The notes beneath the pieces are model-generated. The model did not search any database, was not told the DNA's origin, and saw only the letters and a program-made list of their open reading frames with translations. The position numbers and the translations under genes are program-made. Shown piece after piece: positions 9,001 through 17,409 of a stretch of 64,000 nt of DNA. Positions within the stretch are counted from its first letter, which is position 1, and the number at the start of each line of letters is the position of its first letter. The DNA comes from Hyphomonadaceae bacterium ML37. Lineage in GTDB: Bacteria > Pseudomonadota > Alphaproteobacteria > Caulobacterales > Maricaulaceae. Location: positions 767,149-831,148 of the forward strand of contig CP091241.1 in assembly GCA_027627685.1 (NCBI GenBank), given 5' to 3'.

Positions 9001-9546
9001 GCCTGTATCGAGAATCGCGACCCCGACCCCTGTGCCTGTCGTGCCGGCGTTGTGCAAAACCGTAGCGCCTGTCAGGGGCAGAGATTCCGCCATGATCGGA
9101 TCAGACAGCTCGTCTTCGATGATGCGGGCCACGCGCGGAGACGCGGCAAGGCGTTCGATCTCTTCGCGGTTGAGGACCATCGCCGCGCCGGGTGTCATCA
9201 CGAAACCAGGGTTGCCGTCATATCCCGGCAGGATGCGGGGCGCGTCGGAGCCGTCGGCATTCTTGGCCAGATCGGATGCAGAGACGCCGAAGGTCTCGCG
9301 TATCGCCTCATCACGAAATTGCGCCAGGTCGCCGATCTCATCTTCGTAGCGCGCCAGATTGCCATCAATCATCGGCGGCATGGAAAAGTCGAACATCACG
9401 ATCACGTGGATCCGCTCGCCTCGTTCAAGCCGGCTCTCGGTCTGTTCAGAAAGTTCGATCGGCGCAGCAAGTGCGCTGCCAATCGACAGCACTGAAGCAA
9501 TGAGGGCCAGTATGGCTGCACGGACAAACCCACGTGATGAGGTCAT
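6067..9546 (-). CDS. Secreted S8 subtilisin-family serine protease, multidomain
   Basis: A protein of 1159 residues with a signal peptide (cleavage near residue 28, SALA|A) and a propeptide-like region to about residue 140. The S8 catalytic domain has Asp180 (VAILDTGVDH), His246 (HGTHVAGIASG) and Ser434 (GTSMAAPHAAG), and the oxyanion Asn lies in IASGNDG. After residue about 490 comes a BACON-like beta domain (TYTLRNNGGSTLNWTVSS), then two related beta-sandwich repeats (SVWWSWRAPADGTIRVDT; SVWFRLNFEINSSAVIDT), then Ig-like sequence to the end. No LPXTG, PEP-CTERM or membrane anchor is visible, so it is probably released. The adjoining T2SS operon makes it a candidate substrate. Confidence 0.93.
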   Translation of the reverse strand: MTSSRGFVRAAILALIASVLSIGSALAAPIELSEQTESRLERGERIHVIVMFDFSMPPMIDGNLARYEDEIGDLAQFRDEAIRETFGVSASDLAKNADGSDAPRILPGYDGNPGFVMTPGAAMVLNREEIERLAASPRVARIIEDELSDPIMAESLPLTGATVLHNAGTTGTGVGVAILDTGVDHQHPAFADRITGSVCFSVTSAGQNATSFCPNGGPIDTESVDAGDNCENEADAPGEGAAGCFHGTHVAGIASGATFEASNAPGLNLTGMAPDSDIIAVQVFTRFDDADICGSTTPPCTRSFTSSQVSALEWLFSNHVALNLRVINMSLGGGRFYDACPGDSRATVINNLRDAGVATVIASGNDGFSDSIGAPACIPGAIATGSTTKTDSLSSFSNSSPLVALLAPGQSIDAATHSINDSGEARATRASGTSMAAPHAAGAFALLFDAFPSASVGDALAALQATGTPVTNPSNNITQPRIRVDLAAQMLEGGGNAGVMGVTPTDFFVTEGALDEPGSFGTRTYTLRNNGGSTLNWTVSSDAAFLQFTSPAPASASGLDAALTANGSLAPGATTTVQVSVNAAAFGSAGEYFGNINFTTGGGDTTSRAAYVTVTAPPPPPVPNDDFENAFHLSGLMVQTSFSNEGASKEPGEPNHANNAGGASVWWSWRAPADGTIRVDTARDQVADNDFDTTLAVYTGSDVGGLTMVAQNDDCPDAGSGLFSCVQFTAEAGETYAIAVDGYNGDTGNAVLNLLQMSAPANDNIADAVEVVISADDPLGGSSLWTTIGATAESGEPAHAGSAAFASVWFRLNFEINSSAVIDTTGSQIPTRIAVYSGAPGNLTEVVSDASEEDFSATDMSPHPPAVVRFEGQAGQTYFVAFDGAQGMLRANFMLDAVENHRLRAAVLPNARSIRIGDQATAFATIINPASANHAGVDCLIAPPSGFPGLFTYRETNPSTNEPVGPNDPEVPIAPGAARSFVFAFDPGVTFNGEVFAPVFTCANIAPALTVEGVNTMVLTSAADEVPDLISVAATIGSQPGVSVLPAGGATAFAVSAINIGAPSTAVQVSPEATVNGLPVNLSICETNPDTGVCLSPRTASVTAPFDQNAIRTFSIRVEGQGQAIAFAPATNRIEVRFVDTGGSGVLVGGSSVAVRTSE

Positions 9547-9759
9547 GACGCACCTTCGCTAAGTTGTTTTCGGAAGATTCCCCTAGTGTGCGGCAGTGCT
9601 ACCGCGCGCCCAGGGCAATTGAAAGGAGAAACGAATGCGCATGCCGGATATCGGCGCGTCCAGAGACAGCGCGCGCAGCCCGGGAGCGCAGGTTGGCGAG
9701 CCTGGCTGCTGTGCCTCAGCCTTCTGGGCAACCGCAACGCTTTCGACTATGCCACCGGC

Positions 9760-10716
9760 ATGGAGAGCATCCTGTTCATCACAGGCGCAAGACTGGATCA
9801 CGCGGTATTCAATTCCGGCGTGCTGGACCACCTGGTGCGCACCCGCCCTGAAGCCCGCTTCACCCTTGTCTGCGGCCCGCAGGCGCAGGGGCTGATGGCG
9901 CAGACGCCGCGGCTGGAACGGCTGATTGTCGTGCGGCCGCGCCCTTTCGGGCTTCATGCGCCAGGCCTGTTGCGCCGTGTCATGTTTCGCCATTGGGATC
10001 TGATGGTGGACCTTGCGAGGTTACCTCTGACCCGCATGATTCCGGCCCGGCAGGTTGAAAGGCGGCGCGCCAGCAAAATTGTCGCGCACGCCGTGCGCGA
10101 GGCCGCCGGCGTGCTGCATCTGGAGCCTCCGCCCGCCCCGCGCCTCTACATACCGGGAGGCGCCCACGATAGCGCCGATGCACGGCTTCCACCCGGCGTC
10201 CCGATTCTGGGGGTGTCTCTGGCCGCGCGATATCCTGCCGCGGCCTGGCCCGAAGACCGGTTTGCCGAGCTGGCCCGGCGGCTGACTTCGCCCGGCGGGC
10301 CTATGGACGGCGCTGTGATCGCCGTGTTTGGCCCCTCCGGCTGCGATCACGATCGGGCGCCCATGCTGCAGACGCTGAAGGAAGGCGGCGCACTTGACCT
10401 GACGGATATGACGAACCTCAGCGAGATCGCCGCCTGCATGGCGCGCCTGCGCCTCTTCATCGGCAATGATTGCGGACCGCTGCATGTAGCGGCGGCTATG
10501 GGTGCGCCGGCGCTTGGCCTGTTCGGGCCGACCGACGAGCTGCGCCGCGGGCCGTTCGGGCTCGATTGTGCTGCGGTGCGCGGCCCAGCCGGCCATCTGG
10601 AGATCACAAGCGGTGTCAAATCCTGGCGGCGGCGCCCCAAGAGTTTGATGACGGATCTGACGGTGGACGCCGTCGCGGAAGCCGCCGCGCGCCTGCTGGC
10701 CAGAACCGGGCGCTGA
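9760..10716 (+). CDS. Glycosyltransferase family 9 (LPS heptosyltransferase-like)
   Basis: A protein of about 318 residues from MESILFITGARLDHAVFNSG, which resembles the N-terminal start of ADP-heptose:LPS heptosyltransferases. The C-terminal Rossmann half carries the GT9 signature GNDCGPLHVAAAMGAPALGLFGPT, the nucleotide-sugar binding region, with the conserved Asp and His. It probably adds a heptose or related sugar to core lipopolysaccharide at the cytoplasmic face. The frame is open upstream to 9586, but that stretch has no family similarity and ATG 9760 restores a normal length. No strong ribosome site precedes it, so the start is uncertain. Confidence 0.85.
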   Translation: MESILFITGARLDHAVFNSGVLDHLVRTRPEARFTLVCGPQAQGLMAQTPRLERLIVVRPRPFGLHAPGLLRRVMFRHWDLMVDLARLPLTRMIPARQVERRRASKIVAHAVREAAGVLHLEPPPAPRLYIPGGAHDSADARLPPGVPILGVSLAARYPAAAWPEDRFAELARRLTSPGGPMDGAVIAVFGPSGCDHDRAPMLQTLKEGGALDLTDMTNLSEIAACMARLRLFIGNDCGPLHVAAAMGAPALGLFGPTDELRRGPFGLDCAAVRGPAGHLEITSGVKSWRRRPKSLMTDLTVDAVAEAAARLLARTGR

Positions 10717-10719
10717 TTT

Positions 10720-10733
10720 GAGGACCAGTCCTC
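10720..10733. promoter_or_regulatory. Short palindrome after the GT9 gene
   Basis: GAGGAC-CA-GTCCTC starts 3 bp after the GT9 stop. Arms of 6 bp can form a small hairpin. No T-run follows. The rest of the 223-bp gap up to rmlA holds no gene that I can support. Confidence 0.3.
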
Positions 10734-10939
10734 CGCTGAACGCTGCTGACCACAAGGGCACAGGTGACGCGGCATGGCATTTGCCGCGCGTAACCAGGCC
10801 CGGAGGCGGTGGACGTTCGGCTGCAGCGCCCGGCGCCGTGCCCTTGCAGGCCTGCGTACAGGTAAGCTAAGGGGTCTGGCGGGTTCCAGAGCGGCTGAAT
10901 GCTGCACAATCTCAGCGGCTGCAGTCGAAGGGGACGGGC

Positions 10940-11803
10940 TTGAAAGGCATCATTCTGGCGGGCGGCAACGGCACTCGGCTGCAGCCCATGACGCTGGCGA
11001 CCTCCAAGCAGCTATTGCCGGTCTACGACAAGCCCATGATCTATTACCCGCTGTCCACGCTGATGCTGGCGGGCCTGCGCGAGATCCTCATAATCACGAC
11101 TCCGGAAGATCAGTCGGCATTCCGCAGGCTGCTGAGCGATGGCGGCCAGTGGGGGATTTCGATCACCTACGCCGTCCAAGCCGAGCCGCGAGGCCTGGCT
11201 GAAGCTTTCATCATCGGGCGCGACTTCATCGGGTCCGACAGTGTTTGCCTGGTCCTCGGGGACAATATTTTCTACGGGGACGGCCTTGAGGCCATGCTCA
11301 CCGAGGCGGTCAGGCGTACATCGGGCGCGACGGTCTTCGGCTACCGGGTTCACGATCCTGAACGATATGGCGTGGTGGAGTTTGATGAGGCCGGCAATGC
11401 CGTGTCCATTGAAGAAAAGCCCAAACGGCCCAAATCGCATTACGCGGTCACCGGGCTGTATTTCTACGACAATAGTGTTGTCGACATCGCGGCGTCAGTC
11501 AGCCCCTCTGGGCGAGGGGAGCTGGAAGTCACCAGCATCAACCAGACCTATCTTGAGCGCGGCGCCCTCACGGTGCAGCGGCTGGGCCGCGGCTTTGCGT
11601 GGCTGGATACCGGGACGCCCGATGCGCTGATTGATGCGGCACAGTTTGTGGCCACGCTCGAAGCGCGCCAAGGCTTGCAGATCGCCTGCCTTGAGGAGAT
11701 CGCCTTCAGGAAACAGTGGATTGACGAACGCCAACTCGCGGACGCAGCCAAGCGGCTGGGCAAATCCAAATACGGAAGATACCTCAAAGGCCTGATTGCC
11801 TGA
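10940..11803 (+). CDS. rmlA: Glucose-1-phosphate thymidylyltransferase
   Basis: A protein of 287 residues with the family start [17 protein letters not shown], then [30 protein letters not shown] and the C-terminal [11 protein letters not shown]. These are the diagnostic RmlA/RfbA motifs: the nucleotide-binding GGxGTRL, the catalytic Lys of the SKQLLP segment, and the metal-binding Asp. It makes dTDP-glucose from dTTP and glucose-1-phosphate, the first step to dTDP-rhamnose and related sugars. The start is TTG at 10940, the only one that fits the N-terminus. No rmlB, rmlC or rmlD is seen nearby, so the rest of the pathway must be elsewhere. Confidence 0.96.
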   Translation: MKGIILAGGNGTRLQPMTLATSKQLLPVYDKPMIYYPLSTLMLAGLREILIITTPEDQSAFRRLLSDGGQWGISITYAVQAEPRGLAEAFIIGRDFIGSDSVCLVLGDNIFYGDGLEAMLTEAVRRTSGATVFGYRVHDPERYGVVEFDEAGNAVSIEEKPKRPKSHYAVTGLYFYDNSVVDIAASVSPSGRGELEVTSINQTYLERGALTVQRLGRGFAWLDTGTPDALIDAAQFVATLEARQGLQIACLEEIAFRKQWIDERQLADAAKRLGKSKYGRYLKGLIA

Positions 11804-11854
11804 TCCGCGGCTGCCGCGCCAACGGGCTGCAGAGCCAGATGACATGGAGTGTTC

Positions 11855-12634
11855 ATGCCGGCGCCGGAAGACTCGACATGTCCGGTATGCGGCTGCCGCG
11901 AGACGGTGGTCCTCCAGAAAGAACTAAACATATCCTGCGCCGACTATTTCGAAGGCGCGCGCCTCTACAAGGAAGACGCCGGCCAAACCCCGCTGGCCCA
12001 GTGCGGCGGGTGTGGTTTTGCGCGCTTTCCTGAGATGCACGCCTGGCCGCCGGAGACGTTTCAGGCGCGCATTTACAATGAGGATTATCAACGCTGCGAT
12101 CCGCCATTTGAAGACGAGCGGCCGGCAAGACTCGCCCGCTGGCTGGCGCCTCATTTTCAGGGCAGACGGCTGATCGACTATGGCGGCGGCAACGGACGAA
12201 CGGCTCAAAGGCTGCGCGATCAAGGTGTTGAGGCTGTATCCTTTGATCCCTTCTATGGGGATGAGACCCTGCCGCACTGGCGGGCCGATGGGGTCACCGC
12301 GTTCGAAGTCGTCGAACACGTGCCTGATCAACGGGCATTGTTTACGGCCATGCTGGACCTGCTGAAGCCGGGCGGGATCCTGATCTTCTCCACCCTCCTG
12401 CAGCCGCCCAGCCTTGCGCCGGACTGGTGGTACGCCTCTGCGCGCAACGGCCACATCTCGTTCCACACAACGGCCAGCCTCACCAGAACGCTGCAAGACG
12501 CAGGCGCGGCGCTCATGTCGATCTCGGACGAAATTCATCTCGCCGCCCGGGACGCCAAAGCTCTGAACCGATGGCGGGAGATGACCCCGATCGCGGTGAG
12601 CGGAACGCCGCCTCACGCGGTCCTCGACACCTAG
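11855..12634 (+). CDS. SAM-dependent methyltransferase with N-terminal zinc ribbon
   Basis: A protein of 259 residues. The N-terminus has two Cys pairs (CPVCG near residue 9 and CGGCGF near residue 51), a zinc-ribbon knuckle. A class I methyltransferase core follows: LIDYGGGNGRTAQRL is the SAM-binding loop and AFEVVEHVPDQRALF is the acidic and VEHV motif of the Methyltransf_23 group. This architecture is common in polysaccharide and sugar-modifying clusters. ATG 11855 sits 5 bases after GGAG; a GTG at 11849 is the alternative. It follows rmlA by about 50 bp, so a role in decorating a surface glycan is a fair inference, but the substrate is unknown. Confidence 0.8.
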   Translation: MPAPEDSTCPVCGCRETVVLQKELNISCADYFEGARLYKEDAGQTPLAQCGGCGFARFPEMHAWPPETFQARIYNEDYQRCDPPFEDERPARLARWLAPHFQGRRLIDYGGGNGRTAQRLRDQGVEAVSFDPFYGDETLPHWRADGVTAFEVVEHVPDQRALFTAMLDLLKPGGILIFSTLLQPPSLAPDWWYASARNGHISFHTTASLTRTLQDAGAALMSISDEIHLAARDAKALNRWREMTPIAVSGTPPHAVLDT

Positions 12635-12651
12635 ATCTCCGCCGGCCCGGC

Positions 12652-13596
12652 CTATTCCTGCGGCGGTCCGCGCCAGACTGTGCGAAAGCCCAGATGCTCG
12701 GTCGAGAAAGTTTCGTCGCCGGGTTGGCGCGCCGCAGGGCGATAGCGGTGGCAATAGGTGTCCGAACACAGGAAGGACCCGCCCTTGATCACGCGAAAGC
12801 CATCGCGCTCCCACGTGCTGCTGGTCCATTCCCAGACATTGCCCGCCATGTCGTACAGGCCGAAATCATTGGGCGGGTAGCAGCCCACGGGCGCCAGTCC
12901 GGTGAAGCCGTCTGCGCCGCTGTTCTCGAACGGAAATGCGCCCTGCCAGTGATTGGCGCGGAAGTCTCCGCCGGGGCGGGTCTCGTCGCCCCAGACATAG
13001 GCCGCGCCCTCCAGCCCGCCGCGGGCCGCGCGCTCCCATTCGGATTCATTGGGCAGATCGTGGCCGCGCCAGCGCGCATAGGCCAGCGCATCTTCATAAG
13101 CGATCTGCACCACCGGAAAGGCGCTGCGCCCATCGATCGAGCTTCCGGGGCCGGTGGGCTGGCGCCAATTGGCCTCGGGCTCATAGCGCCACCAGGCGCG
13201 GATATCCGACCAGTCGCGCACCTGCACCCCCGGTCCGAACACCGCGCCGCCGCCCGTAAGGGGCCCGGCGCGCTCGGCCAGCGTGACATAGCCGGTGGCC
13301 GCCACAAACGCCATGAACTCACCATTGGTCACCGCATGGGCGGCGATCCAGAACCCGTCCACAGCAACCGTGCGCACCGGGCGCTCTTCGGGGTAGAAGT
13401 CCTGCGAACCCAGCACCACCTCGCCCGGCGCGATCCAGACCATGCCGTCTTGCGGCGCGTCCGGGTCCGGCCTCGCGATTTCGAGGCAGGCGCGCGGCGC
13501 TTCGGTTTCAGGCGCGCCGCAGGCGGCGAGCGCGATGAGCATCGTGGCCCAACAGGCCGCCGTGTACAGGCGCGCGCGTGCGTGGCCTCGCTGCAT
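12652..13596 (-). CDS. Formylglycine-generating enzyme (SUMF1 family), predicted lipoprotein
   Basis: A protein of 314 residues from MQRGHARAR. Residues 10-26 form a lipoprotein signal peptide ending LAAC (Cys26). The FGE-sulfatase domain follows: GEVVLGSQDFYPEERPVRTV, NESEWERAARGG and DMAGNVWEWTSS. The C-terminal motif FLCSDTYCHRYRPAAR holds both catalytic cysteines, Cys277 and Cys282, of the copper-dependent aerobic enzyme. It would oxidise the Cys of CxPSR sulfatases to formylglycine, and two such sulfatases are encoded 3.8 kb away. It starts 2 bases after the stop of the preceding gene, so it is the last gene of the TetR-led operon. The unusual point is the predicted export. Confidence 0.92.
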   Translation of the reverse strand: MQRGHARARLYTAACWATMLIALAACGAPETEAPRACLEIARPDPDAPQDGMVWIAPGEVVLGSQDFYPEERPVRTVAVDGFWIAAHAVTNGEFMAFVAATGYVTLAERAGPLTGGGAVFGPGVQVRDWSDIRAWWRYEPEANWRQPTGPGSSIDGRSAFPVVQIAYEDALAYARWRGHDLPNESEWERAARGGLEGAAYVWGDETRPGGDFRANHWQGAFPFENSGADGFTGLAPVGCYPPNDFGLYDMAGNVWEWTSSTWERDGFRVIKGGSFLCSDTYCHRYRPAARQPGDETFSTEHLGFRTVWRGPPQE

Positions 13597-13598
13597 GG

Positions 13599-14879
13599 TC
13601 AGGCGCCCTTGGCCGCGCCGTGCGCCGCCTGCAGATCGGCCTCCACCGCCCACAGCCTGTCCTGGCCCCAATGGGCAGGCCGGTCGTTGACCTGGAAGGC
13701 GGGCACGCCCCAGATTCCGAGCGCCAGCATCGCTTCGCGATTGGCTTCAGCCTGCGTGCGCCATGCGTCATCGCTCAAACCTGCCCGCACGTCGGCAGGG
13801 GTCAGGCCAGCCTGCGCGCCCAGATGATCAAGGCCGCGCGCCGTACCGGCATCGATCCCGTCGGCGAACACGCCCTTCAGGAAGGCGCGCGCAAAATCCG
13901 GTCCGCGTCCGAGTGTTATGGCGTGAAACAAGACCGCCAGACCCCGCTCGGCAGGGCGTCCCACCGGGTCGGCAATGCGTCCGAAGGGCAGGCCCAGCCG
14001 CTCGGCCTCGCGCTTGGTGTCGCGCACGATGTAGAGGCGCTTGGCGCGCGGCACGGGCAGGCCGCGCATCACCATGGGCAGGACCGGCCGCAGGTGCAGA
14101 TCGGCGTTGTACGCCTCCGCCAGCGCCGTCAGGCGGTCCATGGCGAGCCATGTGTAAGGGCTGCGCAGCGACACGAAGGCATCCAGACGCGGGCGCGTGG
14201 ACAGGGCCTGTCTTGAAGGGGGGATTAGGCCGGCTTCGAGGCGCGGAAAGAAGGGCGTGTCTTCCACGCCTGCAATCCTGGCGAGGCGTGCCTCGAGATA
14301 CCCCAGCCGGTCCGGCCCCCAATACCATTCGCCCTCGAAATGGAAGGTCGCACCGAGATAATGGCCCAGGCGCTGTCGCTCCGCCGCGCCGCGCGCGAGC
14401 GTAGCCTCCGCGTCGCCCGACGTACCGTGCAGGGCAGACGATGTACCCCACGCGTGTTCGATTGAACCCGCAGCGGACGTGAAAGCATGCGGGTCCACTA
14501 TTCCAGCCAGAGCGCCCTCGGCGGCGCGAATCCGGTCCTGCGTCAGGGCGGTGGCGGGCGGTGGCGCCAGGCGCAGACCGGCGGCCAGCGTTTGCGCATC
14601 GCGCAAGGACCAGGCCTGCAGGCGTTGGCGATCAGGCGCTGCGGCGGCGTCAGGTGGTGGAACCAGATACGGGCGCACGGTGACGCCGTAGCAATCGGCC
14701 AGATGGCCCAGCGCGCGCGCCGCCAGCCATGAATACGGGTCATCGCATTGATGGAAATAGCGCACCACAGGCCTCGCCCCGGACAGGCGCCGGCGCAGGC
14801 CGGACAGCCCGCGTTGCGCCGCGCGCAGGCGGCGGCTTGCGATCAGGGCCGGGATCAGGCTGCGCGCAGAGGGCTTCAT
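13599..14879 (-). CDS. Tandem DsbA-fold protein, 2-hydroxychromene-2-carboxylate isomerase-like
   Basis: A protein of 426 residues made of two thioredoxin/DsbA-type halves. The second half (from about residue 230) has [16 protein letters not shown], the Ser-Pro-Tyr form of the active site seen in HCCA isomerases and kappa GSTs, and ends with [20 protein letters not shown], the conserved GVP cis-proline and FWGQDR-like segment. The first half has the related [12 protein letters not shown], with Asp in place of Ser. Neither half has CXXC. Family members use glutathione to isomerise ring-cleavage products of polycyclic aromatics. It overlaps the GST gene before it by ATGA. The true substrate is unknown. 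Confidence 0.78.
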   Translation of the reverse strand: MKPSARSLIPALIASRRLRAAQRGLSGLRRRLSGARPVVRYFHQCDDPYSWLAARALGHLADCYGVTVRPYLVPPPDAAAAPDRQRLQAWSLRDAQTLAAGLRLAPPPATALTQDRIRAAEGALAGIVDPHAFTSAAGSIEHAWGTSSALHGTSGDAEATLARGAAERQRLGHYLGATFHFEGEWYWGPDRLGYLEARLARIAGVEDTPFFPRLEAGLIPPSRQALSTRPRLDAFVSLRSPYTWLAMDRLTALAEAYNADLHLRPVLPMVMRGLPVPRAKRLYIVRDTKREAERLGLPFGRIADPVGRPAERGLAVLFHAITLGRGPDFARAFLKGVFADGIDAGTARGLDHLGAQAGLTPADVRAGLSDDAWRTQAEANREAMLALGIWGVPAFQVNDRPAHWGQDRLWAVEADLQAAHGAAKGA

Positions 14880-15535
14880 GTCACCATCTTGCGTCCGGCG
14901 CTGGCGAGTTTGGAGAGGTCTGGCAGGGGTGGGATGCCGAGGCCTTTCAGCACGGCCGGGCGCTGCTCCAGGCGCGACTTCCAGTCATTCAGCGCGTCCA
15001 GCCCGTCGAGCGGCACGCCGGCCCAAAAGTGAGCAAATACCCAGGGAAAACAGGCGATGTCGGCGACCGAATACTCATCCCCCGCCAGATAGGGCGTCTC
15101 TTTCAGGCGCGCGTCCATCACCTCGTAAAGCCGGCGTGTCTCGCCCTGGTAGCGCTGGATCGCCAGTTCGATCTTTTCAGGCAGGTAGCGGAAGAACACG
15201 TTGGCCTGGCCCTGCATCGGCCCCAGCCCGCCCACCTGCCAGAACAGCCACTGGATGGCGCGCCAGCGCCCGTCCTCATCAGAGGCGATCAGCCGGCCGG
15301 TCTTCTCGGCGAGATACAAGAGGATCGCCCCGGATTCGAACACCGCCCGGCCGCCAGCCTCGTGGTCGATAATGGCCGGAATCCGTCCGTTGGGATTGAT
15401 CTTCAGATAGTCAGCGGCCTTCTGGCCGCCTGCCTGCAGATCCAGCACATGAACAGTATAGGGCAGGCCAAGCTCCTCCAAAGCAATGGAGATTTTCCAG
15501 CCATTGGGCGTGGGCGCGGTATAGAGATCGATCAT
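14876..15535 (-). CDS. Glutathione S-transferase (YfcG/Ure2p-like)
   Basis: A protein of 219 residues from [21 protein letters not shown]. The thioredoxin-like N-terminal domain has [25 protein letters not shown], including the cis-Pro and the ESGAI glutathione gamma-Glu binding site. The helical C-terminal domain has [15 protein letters not shown] and [12 protein letters not shown], typical of the YfcG/Ure2p subgroup that often acts as a disulfide reductase. The start at 15535 has GAGGAC upstream; an ATG five codons earlier overlaps the previous gene. It sits in the middle of the TetR-led operon. Confidence 0.9.
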   Translation of the reverse strand: MIDLYTAPTPNGWKISIALEELGLPYTVHVLDLQAGGQKAADYLKINPNGRIPAIIDHEAGGRAVFESGAILLYLAEKTGRLIASDEDGRWRAIQWLFWQVGGLGPMQGQANVFFRYLPEKIELAIQRYQGETRRLYEVMDARLKETPYLAGDEYSVADIACFPWVFAHFWAGVPLDGLDALNDWKSRLEQRPAVLKGLGIPPLPDLSKLASAGRKMVT

Positions 15536-15539
15536 GGTC

Positions 15540-16574
15540 TCAGTCCTCATAAGCGGTGAGCAGGCCGCGATCCGACAAAGCCTGACGGGCGGCGTCGCCG
15601 TCTGATGGCGTCATGGCGGCGATCTCGGCCAGCAGCGCCTGCCGGCTTTGCTCGGCGCCCTTGCGCGCCAGCATGCGCACCTCCTGATCATAGGCGGTGA
15701 ACACTACCCATTTCTCGTCCGCCTGCACCGCTTTGCGATTGGCGGGTAGGAAATGACCATACCCCTCCCGCATCAGCGCAAACAGCGGCTCAAGGCTGGC
15801 GGGGATGGCGTCGTCGGCCAGCCAGGTCTCGTCCCCGCACTGGCGCTCCCAGCTGGTCTCGGTCCAGGTCAGCAGGCCCGGCGCGTGGCTGGCAACAAAG
15901 TCGCGGGCCAGGCTGTCCGTGGCGAAATGGGCTTTCATGGCGCCCAGCAGGCTCAGATCGGCCAGGCTCAGACGGTCTCCGAACAGGGCGGGCATTTGGG
16001 CGAAGTGCGCCTCCAGTGCTTTGATGAAGCGGGCGAACTCGCCTCGGATTGCGTCCTGATGCTCTGCTCCGGCGGCCATGACGCCCATGGCCTTGCGGCC
16101 CCAGGGCAGCACCATGCCGGCGACCGCATCGACCATGGCCTGCTCCTCGGCGTTCGGGCTCCGGCCTTTGGGTGCGCCGGCCATGTCATGGCTGATCATC
16201 TGTGCGGCTTCGTGCGCCGCGGCGTCGTCGATCCAGCGCAGGTGCAGGGCGGCGCGCACGAACCACTCGTCGATCCAGTCGTCCAGCACGCGGCACAGAA
16301 TGCGCTGGACCGGGCTGCGCGGGATCACGCTCTGGCCGGGAAAGCGCATGTCCAGCAGCTGGGTGATGTAGGTGGAATCGTGGATCACCCAGCCTTCAGG
16401 CGTCTCCACCACCGGCATGAGATGGGTGCCGGCGCGCGCTTCCAAACGATCACGCACGTCCGGTGATTTCTGCAGCGCCTGATGCGGCACGCGCATATAG
16501 CGCATCGCCGCCTCCACCATGCGTGTGTAGTAGGACGGATCGCAGCCGTAGATCCGATAGTTGCCAGGCAGCAT
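15540..16574 (-). CDS. Glutathione S-transferase family protein
   Basis: A protein of 344 residues. An N-terminal thioredoxin-like domain ([42 protein letters not shown]) is followed by a long all-helical domain with [16 protein letters not shown], the GST C-terminal signature. It is longer than ordinary GSTs (about 220), with an extra C-terminal helical region after residue 260. It lies 24 bp after the TetR gene and 4 bp before the second GST. Reaction unknown; glutathione-dependent conjugation or ether/thioether cleavage is possible. Confidence 0.78.
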   Translation of the reverse strand: MLPGNYRIYGCDPSYYTRMVEAAMRYMRVPHQALQKSPDVRDRLEARAGTHLMPVVETPEGWVIHDSTYITQLLDMRFPGQSVIPRSPVQRILCRVLDDWIDEWFVRAALHLRWIDDAAAHEAAQMISHDMAGAPKGRSPNAEEQAMVDAVAGMVLPWGRKAMGVMAAGAEHQDAIRGEFARFIKALEAHFAQMPALFGDRLSLADLSLLGAMKAHFATDSLARDFVASHAPGLLTWTETSWERQCGDETWLADDAIPASLEPLFALMREGYGHFLPANRKAVQADEKWVVFTAYDQEVRMLARKGAEQSRQALLAEIAAMTPSDGDAARQALSDRGLLTAYED

Positions 16575-16598
16575 GGCAGGCCTCTTGTGTCTTGAGCT

Positions 16599-17276
16599 TC
16601 AGCTTTGGCGCAGCACGCCGTGCTTGAGGATGGCGATGAGGGTGTCGGCGTAAGCGTCGGCGATATCTGGATCGGCCATGTCCATGCCTGCCAGCGCACG
16701 CGAATTGGCGCTTTGCGCGAACGGGCCCAGCGCGGCGTTGGTCGACAGGATGAAGGCGAAATGCGCGTCGATGCCCGCGGCCCGATTTTCCCGGGTCAGC
16801 TGGTGAAAAGGCTCCAGCGCGAAGGCGTAGGCCGGGCGCAGATGCTTTTCGACAATCCACTCATAGCGCGGGCCGCCGGCGATCCCAGCCTGCATAACGA
16901 AACCGGCCAGGTGGGGTATCCGCGCTGCTGTCCGCACGGTGGCGCGGACCTGGGCGTCCAGCCGGGCGACGGCATCGTTGAGATCGACCTCGGCGATGGC
17001 TTCCGCCATGGCCGCGTGCACCTGTCCGAATAGGAAGTCGGCCGCCGCCTCCCACAGCGCATCCTTGCTGCCGAAATAATGCCGGATCAATCCGTGGGCG
17101 AGCGCGGCCTCGTCGGCGATCGCGCGCAGCGAGGCGCCGTCGAAGCCGGCCCGGGCGAAATGCGCCGAAGCGACCTGCAGCAGCGCCTGACGCTGATTAT
17201 CCCCGTCCGCATCAAGCTTCGCCGGACGCCCGGGGCGGCGGGCCGGGTCCTGGCTGGAGGCTGCTATGGCGGACAT
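16599..17276 (-). CDS. TetR-family transcriptional regulator
   Basis: A protein of 225 residues with an N-terminal helix-turn-helix (HFARAGFDGASLRAIADEAALAHGLIRHYFGSKDALW) typical of TetR, then a ligand-binding helical domain. It opens an operon of GST, GST, HCCA-isomerase-like and FGE genes, and is divergent from the sulfatase pair. ATG 17276 is chosen because it begins the family-like region; the frame is open further upstream only through the divergent promoter region. The perfect palindrome at 17317-17334 is its likely operator, so it probably represses both arms until an effector (perhaps a sulfated or aromatic compound) binds. The effector is unknown. Confidence 0.9.
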   Translation of the reverse strand: MSAIAASSQDPARRPGRPAKLDADGDNQRQALLQVASAHFARAGFDGASLRAIADEAALAHGLIRHYFGSKDALWEAAADFLFGQVHAAMAEAIAEVDLNDAVARLDAQVRATVRTAARIPHLAGFVMQAGIAGGPRYEWIVEKHLRPAYAFALEPFHQLTRENRAAGIDAHFAFILSTNAALGPFAQSANSRALAGMDMADPDIADAYADTLIAILKHGVLRQS

Positions 17277-17316
17277 GGGGGGTTCCCAATTGCGGGTGGA
17301 CAGCGCCGCGTGTTTA

Positions 17317-17334
17317 ATTATACATTCGTATAAT
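17317..17334. promoter_or_regulatory. Palindromic operator with back-to-back -10 hexamers
   Basis: ATTATAC-ATTC-GTATAAT: 7-bp perfect arms with a 4-bp spacer, in the 133-bp gap between the TetR gene and the first sulfatase. Each arm contains a consensus TATAAT: plus strand 17329-17334, minus strand 17322-17317. No good -35 hexamer was found at 17 bp on either side. The AT-rich patch stands out from the GC-rich surroundings. Best reading: overlapping divergent promoters blocked by TetR. Confidence 0.65.
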
Positions 17335-17409
17335 AACAAGTCCGCCGATCCTGACAAGCCCGCAGGCAAACGTCTCAGGACAAGCGTGGGCAGACGGGGA
17401 GGACAAGGG

